Shown: piece by piece, positions 41,845 through 49,960 of the stretch | How positions within the stretch are numbered: the stretch's first letter is position 1 | Layout: every line of letters begins with the position of its first letter | Made by a program: the position numbers and the translations under genes | Notes under the pieces: generated by a model | Seen by the model: the letters and a program-made list of their open reading frames with translations, nothing else | Told to the model about the DNA's origin: nothing | Database searches by the model: none | Assembly (NCBI GenBank): GCA_937973555.1 | Contig: CALJKL010000030.1 | Coordinates: forward strand, 27,163 to 91,162 | Length of the DNA stretch: 64,000 nt | DNA from: an uncultured Flavobacteriales bacterium | Lineage (GTDB): Bacteria > Bacteroidota > Bacteroidia > Flavobacteriales > Weeksellaceae | Direction: 5' to 3'

Positions 41845-41878
41845 AAAAAAGTTCCGTAAGTTTCCTTACGGAACTTTT
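41845..41878 (-). terminator. Terminator of tuf
   Basis: A 14-bp perfect stem (AAAAGTTCCGTAAG and complement), loop of 4, then T6 on the minus strand. Confidence 0.9.
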
Positions 41879-41894
41879 ATTATTAAATAGATGA

Positions 41895-43082
41895 TTAATC
41901 TAAGATTTCAGTTACCTGACCAGCACCAACTGTTCTACCACCTTCTCTGATCGCAAATCTAAGACCTACGTTAAGAGCGATTGGTTGTAACAATTCTACT
42001 GTGATCGTTAAGTTATCACCAGGCATTACCATTTCTACACCGTCTGGTAAGAAGATTTCACCAGTAACGTCAGTAGTTCTTACATAGAACTGAGGACGGT
42101 ATTTGTTGTGGAATGGAGTGTGTCTACCACCTTCTTCTTTAGAAAGTACATAAACCTCTGCTTTGAATTTTTTGTGTGGAGTTACAGAACCAGCTTTAGC
42201 GATAACCATACCTCTTCTGATATCAGTTTTCTCGATACCTCTCAATAGTAATCCTACGTTATCACCAGCTTCACCTCTGTCAAGGATTTTTCTGAACATC
42301 TCTACCCCAGTTACAGTTGAAGTTAATTTTTCTTCACCCATACCTACGATATCTACAGCATCACCAGTGTTGATAACACCAGACTCAATTCTACCAGTTG
42401 CTACAGTACCTCTACCTGTAATAGAAAATACGTCTTCAATTGGCATCAAGAATGGCTTATCTTGGTCTCTTACTGGTTGTTCAATCCAGTTGTCTACAGC
42501 AGCCATTAATTCTTCTACAGTAGCAACCCATTTTGGTTCACCGTTAAGTGCACCAAGAGCTGAACCTTGGATAACTGGAGAGTTATCACCATCATATTCA
42601 TAAGAAGATAATAAATCTCTTACTTCTAATTCTACTAATTCTAACAACTCTGGATCATCTACCATGTCTACTTTGTTCATGAATACAACGATTCTAGGAA
42701 CGTTTACCTGACGACAAAGTAGGATGTGTTCTCTTGTTTGAGGCATAGGGCCATCAGTTGCAGCTACTACTAAGATAGCTCCATCCATTTGAGCAGCACC
42801 AGTTACCATGTTTTTTACATAGTCGGCGTGACCAGGACAGTCTACGTGAGCGTAGTGTCTGTTTTCAGTTTCATATTCTACGTGTGCAGTATTGATAGTA
42901 ATACCTCTTTCTTTTTCTTCTGGAGCAGAGTCAATAGAAGAGAAGTCTTTCATTTCTGCTAACCCTTTCTCTGCTAATACTTTTGTGATAGCAGCAGTCA
43001 AGGTAGTTTTACCATGGTCAACGTGACCAATAGTACCAATGTTTAAGTGTGGTTTGTTACGATTAAACGTTTCCTTTGCCAT
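41895..43082 (-). CDS. tuf: Elongation factor Tu
   Basis: A 395-residue GTPase that delivers aminoacyl-tRNA to the ribosome. G1 GHVDHGKT at residues 19-26, the RGITINTAHVEY switch, DCPGHADY and NKVD; domain 2 and 3 motifs follow (RGTVATGRIESG; MVMPGDNLTI). Intact, one copy in the window. It has its own promoter and terminator, which separates it from both the tRNA cluster and secE. Confidence 0.99.
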   Translation of the reverse strand: MAKETFNRNKPHLNIGTIGHVDHGKTTLTAAITKVLAEKGLAEMKDFSSIDSAPEEKERGITINTAHVEYETENRHYAHVDCPGHADYVKNMVTGAAQMDGAILVVAATDGPMPQTREHILLCRQVNVPRIVVFMNKVDMVDDPELLELVELEVRDLLSSYEYDGDNSPVIQGSALGALNGEPKWVATVEELMAAVDNWIEQPVRDQDKPFLMPIEDVFSITGRGTVATGRIESGVINTGDAVDIVGMGEEKLTSTVTGVEMFRKILDRGEAGDNVGLLLRGIEKTDIRRGMVIAKAGSVTPHKKFKAEVYVLSKEEGGRHTPFHNKYRPQFYVRTTDVTGEIFLPDGVEMVMPGDNLTITVELLQPIALNVGLRFAIREGGRTVGAGQVTEILD

Positions 43083-43124
43083 GATTTAAATATTTAATTT
43101 ATTAACTATTGAATTTTCAGTGCG

Positions 43125-43152
43125 CAAATATAGTGATTTTTTGAATATCAAA
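43125..43152 (-). promoter_or_regulatory. Promoter of tuf
   Basis: TATATTTG (43125-43132, minus strand) about 42 nt before the tuf ATG, with TTTG at 43149-43152 after a 16-nt spacer. The rest of the 43153-43336 spacer is AT-rich with no other feature seen. Confidence 0.6.
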
Positions 43153-43336
43153 ACTCATTTTACTAAAAAATTAATTTTAATATCCAATTCCAATCAAATG
43201 TAAGTTCTTACAAACAGACAATTGCTTTATTTTCGAATCTAATTTAGATTGCAAATTTAAGATTTTTTTCCGAATTATATCTTTCTATTGTAGTTTATAA
43301 AAATTTTGTAAATTCACCCTACAAAAATCTAATCTC

Positions 43337-43828
43337 ATGAAAAAAACATTATTCGCTTTATTAGCGGTTTTCATTATCATTCAATTCTTTTCAATAGACA
43401 AAACCAACCCGCCGGTTGACAAAAGCAAAGATTTCTTAACCTTAAAAAAAACACCACAAGATATAGCACAGCTGATAAGAAATTCTTGCTACGACTGCCA
43501 TTCTAACGAAACCAAATATCCTTGGTATACCAATATACAACCCATTGCCTGGTACCTAAAAGACCATATTGATGAAGGTAGGGAAGAACTTAATTTTTCC
43601 GAATTCGCCAATTATGAGCCCGTGAGGCAGGCAAAAAAAATGAGAAAATCTGCCCATGAAATAGAAGAAGGCGAAATGCCAATGGAATCTTATACCCTCA
43701 TCCATCAAAACGCCAAACTTACCCCAGAACAAAAGCAAAAATTACAGGCCTATTTCATCAGTATTAAAGAAACCATTATGTGGGAAAACAATATTTCCGA
43801 AGAACAGATGAAACCCCAAAAACATTAA
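43337..43828 (+). CDS. Membrane-anchored heme-binding domain protein
   Basis: A 163-residue protein with an uncleaved or cleaved N-terminal helix (residues 4-19) and one heme c attachment motif, CYDCH, in the family context RNSCYDCHSNETKYPWY near residue 53. This fits the Bacteroidetes heme-binding domain family (Haem_bd type). It is probably periplasmic and may carry electrons; no partner oxidase is nearby. First gene of the block lying between tuf and the tRNA cluster. The DCC gene follows at 3 bp. Confidence 0.88.
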   Translation: MKKTLFALLAVFIIIQFFSIDKTNPPVDKSKDFLTLKKTPQDIAQLIRNSCYDCHSNETKYPWYTNIQPIAWYLKDHIDEGREELNFSEFANYEPVRQAKKMRKSAHEIEEGEMPMESYTLIHQNAKLTPEQKQKLQAYFISIKETIMWENNISEEQMKPQKH

Positions 43829-43831
43829 TCT

Positions 43832-44236
43832 TTGATTTCAAAAGACAAGTTATATGTTTTCTATGACGGAGATTGTGGTTTTTGCAATTTCTGGGTGCAG
43901 TGGATTTTGAAACGCGACAACAAAGACCAGTTCCTTTTTGCCTCACTGCAAGGTAATTTTGGGCAAAGCTTTTTAAAGGAAAGAAATCTTGAAAATAAAA
44001 ATTTTAGCACCATTTACCTTTGGAAGCCTAATCATTATTATCTTCAAAAATCTGATGCTGCTCTGAAAATCGCCGAAACCATTGGTGGCGTATATTATTT
44101 TGTCAAAGTCTTTAAATTCATTCCAAAATTCATAAGAAACAGTTGCTATGATTTGATTTCAAAAAATAGGCGAAAACTGATGAATTCTTCATGCATATTG
44201 CTGAATGAAGAACAAAGAAAAAAAATTCTTGACTAA
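43832..44236 (+). CDS. DCC family thiol-disulfide oxidoreductase-like protein (DUF393)
   Basis: A 134-residue protein with the DCC signature YVFYDGDCGFCNFWVQW near residues 8-24, containing a CxxC, and ASLQGNFGQ and DAALKIAETIGG downstream. The fold is thioredoxin-like; substrate unknown. The start is TTG at 43832, 3 bp after the upstream stop, with no ATG nearby. Coupling to the heme-binding gene suggests a redox function in common. Confidence 0.85.
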   Translation: MISKDKLYVFYDGDCGFCNFWVQWILKRDNKDQFLFASLQGNFGQSFLKERNLENKNFSTIYLWKPNHYYLQKSDAALKIAETIGGVYYFVKVFKFIPKFIRNSCYDLISKNRRKLMNSSCILLNEEQRKKILD

Positions 44237-44270
44237 ATTTTTGAAAATTCACAACTAATATTCTAATTAC

Positions 44271-44278
44271 TATCTTTG
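44271..44278 (+). promoter_or_regulatory. Promoter -7 box of the DUF4290 gene
   Basis: TATCTTTG, 6 nt before ATG 44285, so the mRNA is likely leaderless. Confidence 0.6.
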
Positions 44279-44284
44279 CAACCT

Positions 44285-44914
44285 ATGGAATACAATACAC
44301 AAAGAAACCAATTGCTGATGCCAGAATATGGCAGAAACATTCAGCAGCTGGTAGAGCACTGCAAAAGCCTTACTTCTAAAGGAGAAAGAAATGAAATGGC
44401 TATGGCTATTGTAGAGTTTATGGGGCAAAGAAACCCTCATCTTCGTGACGAAGAAAATTACAAGCACAAACTTTGGGACCATTTATATATTTTAGCAGAC
44501 TACGATCTAGACGTAGATGCGCCCTACCCATTTCCTACAAGAGAAGAAATGGCGCAAAAACCCAATAAAATGGAATATCCTTCTCTGGATAATGATTACA
44601 AATTCTACGGAAAAAGTATTCTTCAATTGATAGACAAGGCTATAGAATTGCAAGAAGGCGACGAAAAGGAGGCTCTTATTGAGGTGATTGCCAATAACAT
44701 GAAGAAGTCTTATAATGTATATAATAAGGAACACGTTCAGGATGAAGTAATCTTCCGACATTTGAAAGAACTGTCAGACAACAGACTAGATCTCACCGGA
44801 ATAGAATCTTTGGAAAAAAGCAGAATCTATCATTCTGCCAACAAAAACAAAAACCAAAAAAACAATCCTAACAAAAAACGTTTTCACAACCAAAACAAAA
44901 ACAGAAAAAGATAA
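44285..44914 (+). CDS. DUF4290 family protein
   Basis: A 209-residue protein with the DUF4290 pattern: MEYNTQRNQLLMPEYGRNI, NPHLRDEENYKHKLWDHLYI, DAPYPFPTREE. Residues ~185-209 form a Lys/Asn/Gln-rich basic tail (NKNKNQKNNPNKKRF), possibly RNA-binding. Function unknown. Commonly coupled to murA in this class; here its TAA overlaps the murA ATG by one base. ATG 44285 is preferred over TTG 44276, which lies inside the -7 box. Confidence 0.9.
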   Translation: MEYNTQRNQLLMPEYGRNIQQLVEHCKSLTSKGERNEMAMAIVEFMGQRNPHLRDEENYKHKLWDHLYILADYDLDVDAPYPFPTREEMAQKPNKMEYPSLDNDYKFYGKSILQLIDKAIELQEGDEKEALIEVIANNMKKSYNVYNKEHVQDEVIFRHLKELSDNRLDLTGIESLEKSRIYHSANKNKNQKNNPNKKRFHNQNKNRKR

Positions 44915-46227
44915 TGAGCGAAGCATTTCAGATAAGAGGAGGAAAAAGATTACATGGCGAAATTACACCACAAGGTGCTAAAAATGAAGCCCTGCAAATT
45001 CTTTGTGCAGTATTGCTTACAGATGAAGAAGTAAGGATAAAAAACATTCCTGATATACACGATGTCAATAGACTTATTGAAATATTGGGAGATTTTGGAG
45101 TGAAAATTACCAAAAACGCTCATGGAGATTATACTTTCAAGGCTGATGATGTAAACTTTGATTACATAAAATCTAAAGAATTCAAAAAAGACGGTGCCAG
45201 ATTGCGTGGCTCCATCATGCTTTTAGGACCTATGTTGGCACGTTTTGGAGAGGCATACATGCCAACTCCTGGAGGTGACAAAATCGGCAGAAGAAGATTA
45301 GATACCCACTTTCAGGGATTTGTAGAACTGGGAGCAGAATTTCATTATGACGAAGAAGAGTATTTCTATTCTTTGAAAGCTAAAGAACTGCATGGCAAAT
45401 TCATCCTTTTGGAAGAAGCCTCCGTTACCGGAACTGCCAACGTAGTAATGGCTGCAGTATTAGCCAAAGGAAAAACCCGAATCTACAATGCTGCCTGCGA
45501 GCCTTACCTTCAGCAATTGTGTAAAATGCTGAACAGAATGGGAGCTAACATTACGGGTATCGGCTCCAATTTATTGACCATAGAAGGTGTTTCTCATCTA
45601 AGAGGAACAGAACATACCATGCTTCCGGACATGGTAGAAATCGGTTCTTGGATTGGACTTGCCGCCATGACCCGTTCTGAAATCACCATCAAAAACGTTG
45701 CCTGGAATCAATTGGGTGTTATCCCAAGCGTTTTCAGAAAGCTGGGAATTGAGTTAGAATTAAGGGGAGACGATATTTTCATTCCGGCTCAGGATCATTA
45801 TAAAATTCAAAAATTTATTGACGGATCTATCCTTACAGTTTCTGATGCGCCATGGCCGGGCTTTACCCCAGATTTACTGTCAATTATTTTAGTCGTAGCC
45901 ACTCAGGCAAAAGGCACGGTATTGATTCACCAAAAAATGTTCGAATCTCGTTTGTTCTTCGTTGATAAACTGATAGACATGGGTGCGCAGATTATCTTGT
46001 GCGATCCGCATAGAGCTACTGTAGTTGGTTTAAATCACGAATATCCTTTAAGGGGCACCAATATGACCTCTCCAGATATCCGTGCAGGAAACGCATTGTT
46101 GATTGCCGCACTTTCTGCAGAAGGAAAATCTATTATCCATAATATTGAACAGATAGACCGCGGATACGAAAACATAGACGGCAGACTGAAAGCTCTAGGT
46201 GCAGACATTGAAAGAATTCAATTATAA
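44914..46227 (+). CDS. murA: UDP-N-acetylglucosamine 1-carboxyvinyltransferase with Asp in place of the active-site Cys
   Basis: A 437-residue enzyme of the first committed step of peptidoglycan synthesis, transferring enolpyruvate to UDP-GlcNAc. The substrate site QGAKNEAL (Lys23, Asn24) is intact, as are RLRGSIMLLGP and the C-terminal EQIDRGYE. The loop that carries Cys115 in E. coli reads PGGDKIGRRR here, so the residue is Asp122. The same change in other bacteria keeps activity but prevents fosfomycin alkylation. Coupled to DUF4290 by a TAATG overlap and ended by a strong terminator. Confidence 0.97.
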   Translation: MSEAFQIRGGKRLHGEITPQGAKNEALQILCAVLLTDEEVRIKNIPDIHDVNRLIEILGDFGVKITKNAHGDYTFKADDVNFDYIKSKEFKKDGARLRGSIMLLGPMLARFGEAYMPTPGGDKIGRRRLDTHFQGFVELGAEFHYDEEEYFYSLKAKELHGKFILLEEASVTGTANVVMAAVLAKGKTRIYNAACEPYLQQLCKMLNRMGANITGIGSNLLTIEGVSHLRGTEHTMLPDMVEIGSWIGLAAMTRSEITIKNVAWNQLGVIPSVFRKLGIELELRGDDIFIPAQDHYKIQKFIDGSILTVSDAPWPGFTPDLLSIILVVATQAKGTVLIHQKMFESRLFFVDKLIDMGAQIILCDPHRATVVGLNHEYPLRGTNMTSPDIRAGNALLIAALSAEGKSIIHNIEQIDRGYENIDGRLKALGADIERIQL

Positions 46228-46231
46228 AAAT

Positions 46232-46263
46232 AAAAACGCAACTTTCACGGTTGCGTTTTTTTT
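46232..46263 (+). terminator. Terminator of DUF4290-murA
   Basis: An 11-bp stem (AAAAACGCAAC / GTTGCGTTTTT) with a 7-nt loop and continuing T run. Confidence 0.88.
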
Positions 46264-46318
46264 GATCTTATTTTTCCTTAAAATCTTTTATTGAAGTACG
46301 GACTGATAAAAATTTGTT

Positions 46319-46326
46319 TATTTTTG
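46319..46326 (+). promoter_or_regulatory. Promoter -7 box of the class I aminotransferase
   Basis: TATTTTTG, 25 nt before ATG 46352. Confidence 0.55.
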
Positions 46327-46351
46327 TGCCACATAAATTTATTAAGTAATC

Positions 46352-47548
46352 ATGCCAAAAATATCCGCAAGAGCTGGCCATATGCCTGCTTCACCTATCA
46401 GAAAACTGGTTCCTTATGCCATCGCTGCAAAAGCCAGAGGCACAAAAGTATATCACCTTAACATTGGTCAGCCAGATATAGAAACACCGGAGACGGCTCT
46501 TAACGCCCTTAAAAATATCGACTTAAAGGTATTGGAATATTCTCTTTCTGAAGGGAATCTGGAATACAGAAAACAACTCGAAAAATATTATCATTCTATT
46601 GGTTTTAATGATTTAACCACTGACAACTTTATCGTGACCAACGGTGGTTCTGAAGCCTTGAACTTTGCTCTTTCTCTTCTGTGTGACAGCGGAGACGAAA
46701 TCATTATACCAGAACCCTATTACGCCAATTATAACGGATTTACCAATGCTATCGGCGTAAAGGTAGTGGCCATTCCTTCTACCATAGACACTGGATTTGC
46801 CTTGCCTTCCATGGATGAATTCGAGAAAAAAATTACAGATAAAACCAAAGCCATCTTAATCTGCAACCCTGGAAACCCTACTGGATATCTCTACACTCGC
46901 GAAGAATTGCAGAAATTGGCTGATATTGCTTTGAAGCATGATATTGTAATCATTTCTGATGAAGTATACCGCGAATATGTATATGATGGTGAAAAACAGG
47001 TTTCTATGTTCGAATTTCCTGAACTGAAGGATAACTGCATCGTTATTGATTCAGAATCCAAAAGATATTCCATGTGTGGGGTAAGAATCGGTTGCTTGGT
47101 GACCCGTTCAAAATCCTTGCATGATGCGGCAATGAAATTTGCACAGGCGAGACTTTCTCCGGTATTGATTGGACAAATTCTCGCAACAGCTGCACACAAC
47201 AATGATGCGGCTTACATCCAATCCGTAAGAGAAGAATACACCAAGAGAAGAAATCTTTTGGTAGAATTGCTGAACGAAATTCCGGGTGTTGTTTGCCCTA
47301 CTCCTAAAGGAGCTTTCTACTGCGTTGCAGAATTGCCGGTACAAGATGCGGATGATTTTGCACAATGGTTGCTGGAATCTTTTTCGGACAACAATGAAAC
47401 CGTAATGGTAGCACCGGCATCAGGATTTTATTCTGAACCTGCTTTAGGCAAAAAACAAGTAAGAATTGCTTATGTGTTGAAAGAGCAAGATTTAAGACGA
47501 AGTGTTGAACTGCTGAAAACAGCCTTAGGACAATACCAAAACAAATAA
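46352..47548 (+). CDS. Class I/II PLP-dependent aminotransferase (aspartate-aminotransferase-like)
   Basis: A 398-residue fold-type I aminotransferase. Motifs: NIGQPDIETPE, the PLP-phosphate NGGSEALNFAL near residue 94, ILICNPGNPTGYLY near residue 170, ISDEVYREYVYDG, the Schiff-base lysine in SESKRYSMCGVRIG near residue 238, and KKQVRIAYVL with the carboxylate-binding Arg near the end. This is the Bacteroidetes group called aspartate or general amino-acid aminotransferase; substrate is not fixed by context. It has its own promoter and terminator. Confidence 0.92.
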   Translation: MPKISARAGHMPASPIRKLVPYAIAAKARGTKVYHLNIGQPDIETPETALNALKNIDLKVLEYSLSEGNLEYRKQLEKYYHSIGFNDLTTDNFIVTNGGSEALNFALSLLCDSGDEIIIPEPYYANYNGFTNAIGVKVVAIPSTIDTGFALPSMDEFEKKITDKTKAILICNPGNPTGYLYTREELQKLADIALKHDIVIISDEVYREYVYDGEKQVSMFEFPELKDNCIVIDSESKRYSMCGVRIGCLVTRSKSLHDAAMKFAQARLSPVLIGQILATAAHNNDAAYIQSVREEYTKRRNLLVELLNEIPGVVCPTPKGAFYCVAELPVQDADDFAQWLLESFSDNNETVMVAPASGFYSEPALGKKQVRIAYVLKEQDLRRSVELLKTALGQYQNK

Positions 47549-47554
47549 AACACG

Positions 47555-47579
47555 AAACGGACTTATGGTCCGTTTTTTT
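47555..47579 (+). terminator. Terminator of the class I aminotransferase
   Basis: AAACGGAC-TTATG-GTCCGTTT followed by a T tract. Confidence 0.85.
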
Positions 47580-47584
47580 ATTTT

Positions 47585-47592
47585 TACATTTG
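47585..47592 (+). promoter_or_regulatory. Promoter -7 box of the YfiT-like gene
   Basis: TACATTTG, 13 nt before ATG 47606. Confidence 0.55.
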
Positions 47593-47605
47593 AAAAAAAC
47601 TTCAG

Positions 47606-48148
47606 ATGAACGAACAAGAACTGGAACAACTTAAATACCCTATCGGGAGATTTACAAAGCCCGAAGCATTTACCCCCGAATTTTTAGAAAAAGCCATTGC
47701 TACTATTGAAAGCTTCCCGGAAAAACTCAAAAAAGAAACTCAAAACCTTTCGGAGGAACAACTAGACACTCCCTACAGAGAAAACGGCTGGACAATAAAA
47801 CAAGTGGTGCATCACTGTGCCGACAGCCATATCAATAGCATCATCCGTTTCAAATTGGCTTTAACGGAAGACAAGCCGACGATTCGTCCTTATTTTGAAG
47901 ACCGTTTTGCTGAATTGACAGATTCTAAAAACTTCCCCATTGAGGCTTCCCTACAAATGCTGGAAGGCACCCACAAAAGATGGGTCGCTTTGCTGAAATC
48001 ATTATCCGAAGAAGATTTACAAAAAACATTTATCCATCCGGAGCATAACCGTGAATTTTCTTTAGAATTGAATATTGCCATCTATGCGTGGCATTGCGAG
48101 CATCATTTGGCTCACATTACGGTTTTGAAAAATAAAAAGGGTTGGTAA
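47606..48148 (+). CDS. YfiT/DinB family metal-dependent transferase
   Basis: A 180-residue four-helix-bundle protein of the DinB superfamily. The zinc-binding histidines lie in KQVVHHCADSHIN near residue 65 and in AWHCEHHLAHI near 160. The N-terminus LKYPIGRFTKPE matches YfiT, annotated as a bacillithiol or thiol S-transferase. The thiol cofactor used by this organism cannot be read from the window. Likely a detoxification enzyme. Confidence 0.88.
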   Translation: MNEQELEQLKYPIGRFTKPEAFTPEFLEKAIATIESFPEKLKKETQNLSEEQLDTPYRENGWTIKQVVHHCADSHINSIIRFKLALTEDKPTIRPYFEDRFAELTDSKNFPIEASLQMLEGTHKRWVALLKSLSEEDLQKTFIHPEHNREFSLELNIAIYAWHCEHHLAHITVLKNKKGW

Positions 48149-48180
48149 ATTTTAACTAAATTCGCTGAATAAATTTAATA

Positions 48181-48693
48181 ATGAATTCTGAATATAAATG
48201 TGAAATATGTGGTGAAATTCACAATGATTATCCTGCATTAACTTTTCCAGCTCCAGACGCATATCATTGGTTATCTGAAGAAGATAAGAAAAAATATAAT
48301 GCGCATTTGGAATCTGATTTTTGTATCATTGAATATCCTGGACAAACATATAGATTTATAAGAGTTGTTTTAAAACAAAAAATCATTGACTCTGAATTGA
48401 AATTAGAATATGGACTATGGGTATCTTTAAGTGAGACCAGTTACAATGATTATCTATTAAATTATAAAAATGAAAATCATTTAAATCAATACTTTGGTTG
48501 GCTAAACAATATAATTCCCGGTTATGAATTTAAAGAAAGTATTCCCACTACAGTTGAAACAAAATTAGGAAATGAACGCCCTGAAATATTTCCACATTCT
48601 GATTTTGAGCATCCATTTGTAAAAGATTATTACAATGGAATTACTAAAAAGGAAGCAGAAAAAAGAATTCATAATATGCTTTCAAAAATTTAA
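48181..48693 (+). CDS. DUF2199 domain-containing protein
   Basis: A 170-residue protein matching DUF2199: a Cys-x-x-Cys near the start (YKCEICGEIH), then PALTFPAPDAYHWLSEEDK, GLWVSLSE, and a C-terminal ITKKEAEKRIHNML. Function unknown; the CxxC may bind zinc. Its codons are visibly more AT-rich than those of yfiT and murB on either side, which hints at recent gain. It ends 6 bp before murB. Confidence 0.85.
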   Translation: MNSEYKCEICGEIHNDYPALTFPAPDAYHWLSEEDKKKYNAHLESDFCIIEYPGQTYRFIRVVLKQKIIDSELKLEYGLWVSLSETSYNDYLLNYKNENHLNQYFGWLNNIIPGYEFKESIPTTVETKLGNERPEIFPHSDFEHPFVKDYYNGITKKEAEKRIHNMLSKI

Positions 48694-48699
48694 TCCTAA

Positions 48700-49707
48700 A
48701 TGAAAATTCAAGAAAATTTCTCTTTAAAAAACTACAATACTTTTGGGGTAGAAGCCAAAGCCAGATATTTTGCAGAAGTTGATTCTATTGAAGAACTCAA
48801 AGAAGCATTACAATTCACTGATGCTCCTGTTCTTTTTTTAGGTGGTGGCAGCAACATCCTTTTCACACAAGATTTTAACGGTTTGGTCATTGCACTTCGT
48901 ATGAAAGGCATCACCGAAAAAGTGGAAAACGGAAAAGCAATCGTTACCGCACAAGCCGGAGAAAACTGGCATGAATTTGTTCAGTATACTTTATCTAAAA
49001 ATTACGGCGGGCTGGAAAACCTTTCCCTCATTCCGGGAAATGTAGGCACTTGCCCCATCCAAAATATTGGTGCTTACGGCACCGAAATAAAAGACCATTT
49101 TGTTTCCTGCAAAGCCTTAAACAGAGAAACTTCAGCCATAGAAGAATTGAGTTTAGAAGACTGTCAATTTGGGTATAGAGATTCTATTTTTAAAACGTCT
49201 GCCAAAGGAAAATATATTATTCTAGAAGTTACTTTTGAGTTGACCACCAAAGACCATCAAATAAAAACTGAATACGGCGCCATTGCTTCTGAATTAGAAA
49301 AAATGGGCATCAAGGCTCCTACCATTCAGGATGTGGCAAAGGCGGTCATCAGTATCCGACAAAGCAAACTGCCAGACCCTGCGGTGACGGGAAATGCTGG
49401 AAGTTTTTTCAAAAACCCAAGTATTCCGCTTTCTCAATTCGAAAACTTGAAACAAAATTTCCCGGAAATACAAGGCTATCCTAGTGGTGACATGATAAAA
49501 GTACCTGCAGGATGGCTCATAGAAAATGCCGGATGGAAGGGCAAACAAATTGGCAATGTTGCCACCCACAAAATGCAAGCCTTGGTCATCATCAATGCCA
49601 CAGGTCATGCTACCGGAAAAGAAGTTTTCGATTTTTCTTCTATGATTATAGAAGCTGTAAAAGAAAAATACGGCATAGAACTGGAGAGAGAGGTGAATAT
49701 GATTTGA
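48700..49707 (+). CDS. murB: UDP-N-acetylenolpyruvoylglucosamine reductase
   Basis: A 335-residue FAD enzyme that reduces the MurA product to UDP-MurNAc. It has SLKNYNTFGVEAKA, the FAD site VLFLGGGSNILF near residue 45, SLIPGNVGTCPIQNIGAYG near residue 108, GNAGSFFKNP with the proton-donor Ser, and the final LEREVNMI with its catalytic Glu. Type I by length. It lies 2.5 kb from murA in the same block, so two successive peptidoglycan steps are near each other. Confidence 0.96.
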   Translation: MKIQENFSLKNYNTFGVEAKARYFAEVDSIEELKEALQFTDAPVLFLGGGSNILFTQDFNGLVIALRMKGITEKVENGKAIVTAQAGENWHEFVQYTLSKNYGGLENLSLIPGNVGTCPIQNIGAYGTEIKDHFVSCKALNRETSAIEELSLEDCQFGYRDSIFKTSAKGKYIILEVTFELTTKDHQIKTEYGAIASELEKMGIKAPTIQDVAKAVISIRQSKLPDPAVTGNAGSFFKNPSIPLSQFENLKQNFPEIQGYPSGDMIKVPAGWLIENAGWKGKQIGNVATHKMQALVIINATGHATGKEVFDFSSMIIEAVKEKYGIELEREVNMI

Positions 49708-49717
49708 AAAGTTAAAA

Positions 49718-49759
49718 GTACGAAGTACAAGGTACAAAGTACGAAGTATAAAGTGTGAA
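49718..49759. repeat. Tandem heptanucleotide repeat, six units
   Basis: Six 7-bp units of consensus GTACRAA start 11 bp after murB: GTACGAA, GTACAAG, GTACAAA, GTACGAA, GTATAAA, GTGTGAA. The last two are degenerate. It could vary in copy number between strains. Confidence 0.8.
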
Positions 49760-49807
49760 CCAGAGCTTTTCTAAAATGGCTTTCTCTTATAACCCTCATT
49801 GACGTAA

Positions 49808-49885
49808 ACCGCGCCCCGACTTGAGCGGAGCTCTCCCGATGCTTCGGGAAGCGGGAGCGGAAGGCGGAAAAGGCGCCCAAAACAG
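49808..49885. repeat. GC-rich partly palindromic intergenic element
   Basis: A block far more GC-rich than its surroundings, containing a TCCCGA-TGCT-TCGGGA hairpin (49834-49849), a competing CTCCCG/CGGGAG pair (49833-49857) and GC-rich ends (GCGCCCC near 49811, GGCGCCC near 49872). It resembles the dispersed intergenic palindromes of Flavobacteriia. No T tract, so not a simple terminator. Confidence 0.55.
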
Positions 49886-49932
49886 CTACCATATTCCATC
49901 TTTCGCAAACTGATTATTTGAAAATAAACCTT

Positions 49933-49940
49933 TATCTTTG
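49933..49940 (+). promoter_or_regulatory. Promoter -7 box of ribB
   Basis: TATCTTTG, 20 nt before ATG 49961. No FMN riboswitch pattern was seen upstream. Confidence 0.6.
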
Positions 49941-49960
49941 CGCTAAATTAAGAAGTAAAA

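Noticed and set aside
42163..42603. Plus-strand 146-codon open frame inside tuf
   Set aside because: Antisense to a strongly conserved gene with codon bias that keeps the opposite frame open; no own promoter.
49708..49960. FMN riboswitch upstream of ribB
   Set aside because: The conserved RFN motifs are not present; the GC-rich block is a palindromic element and the promoter lies after it.
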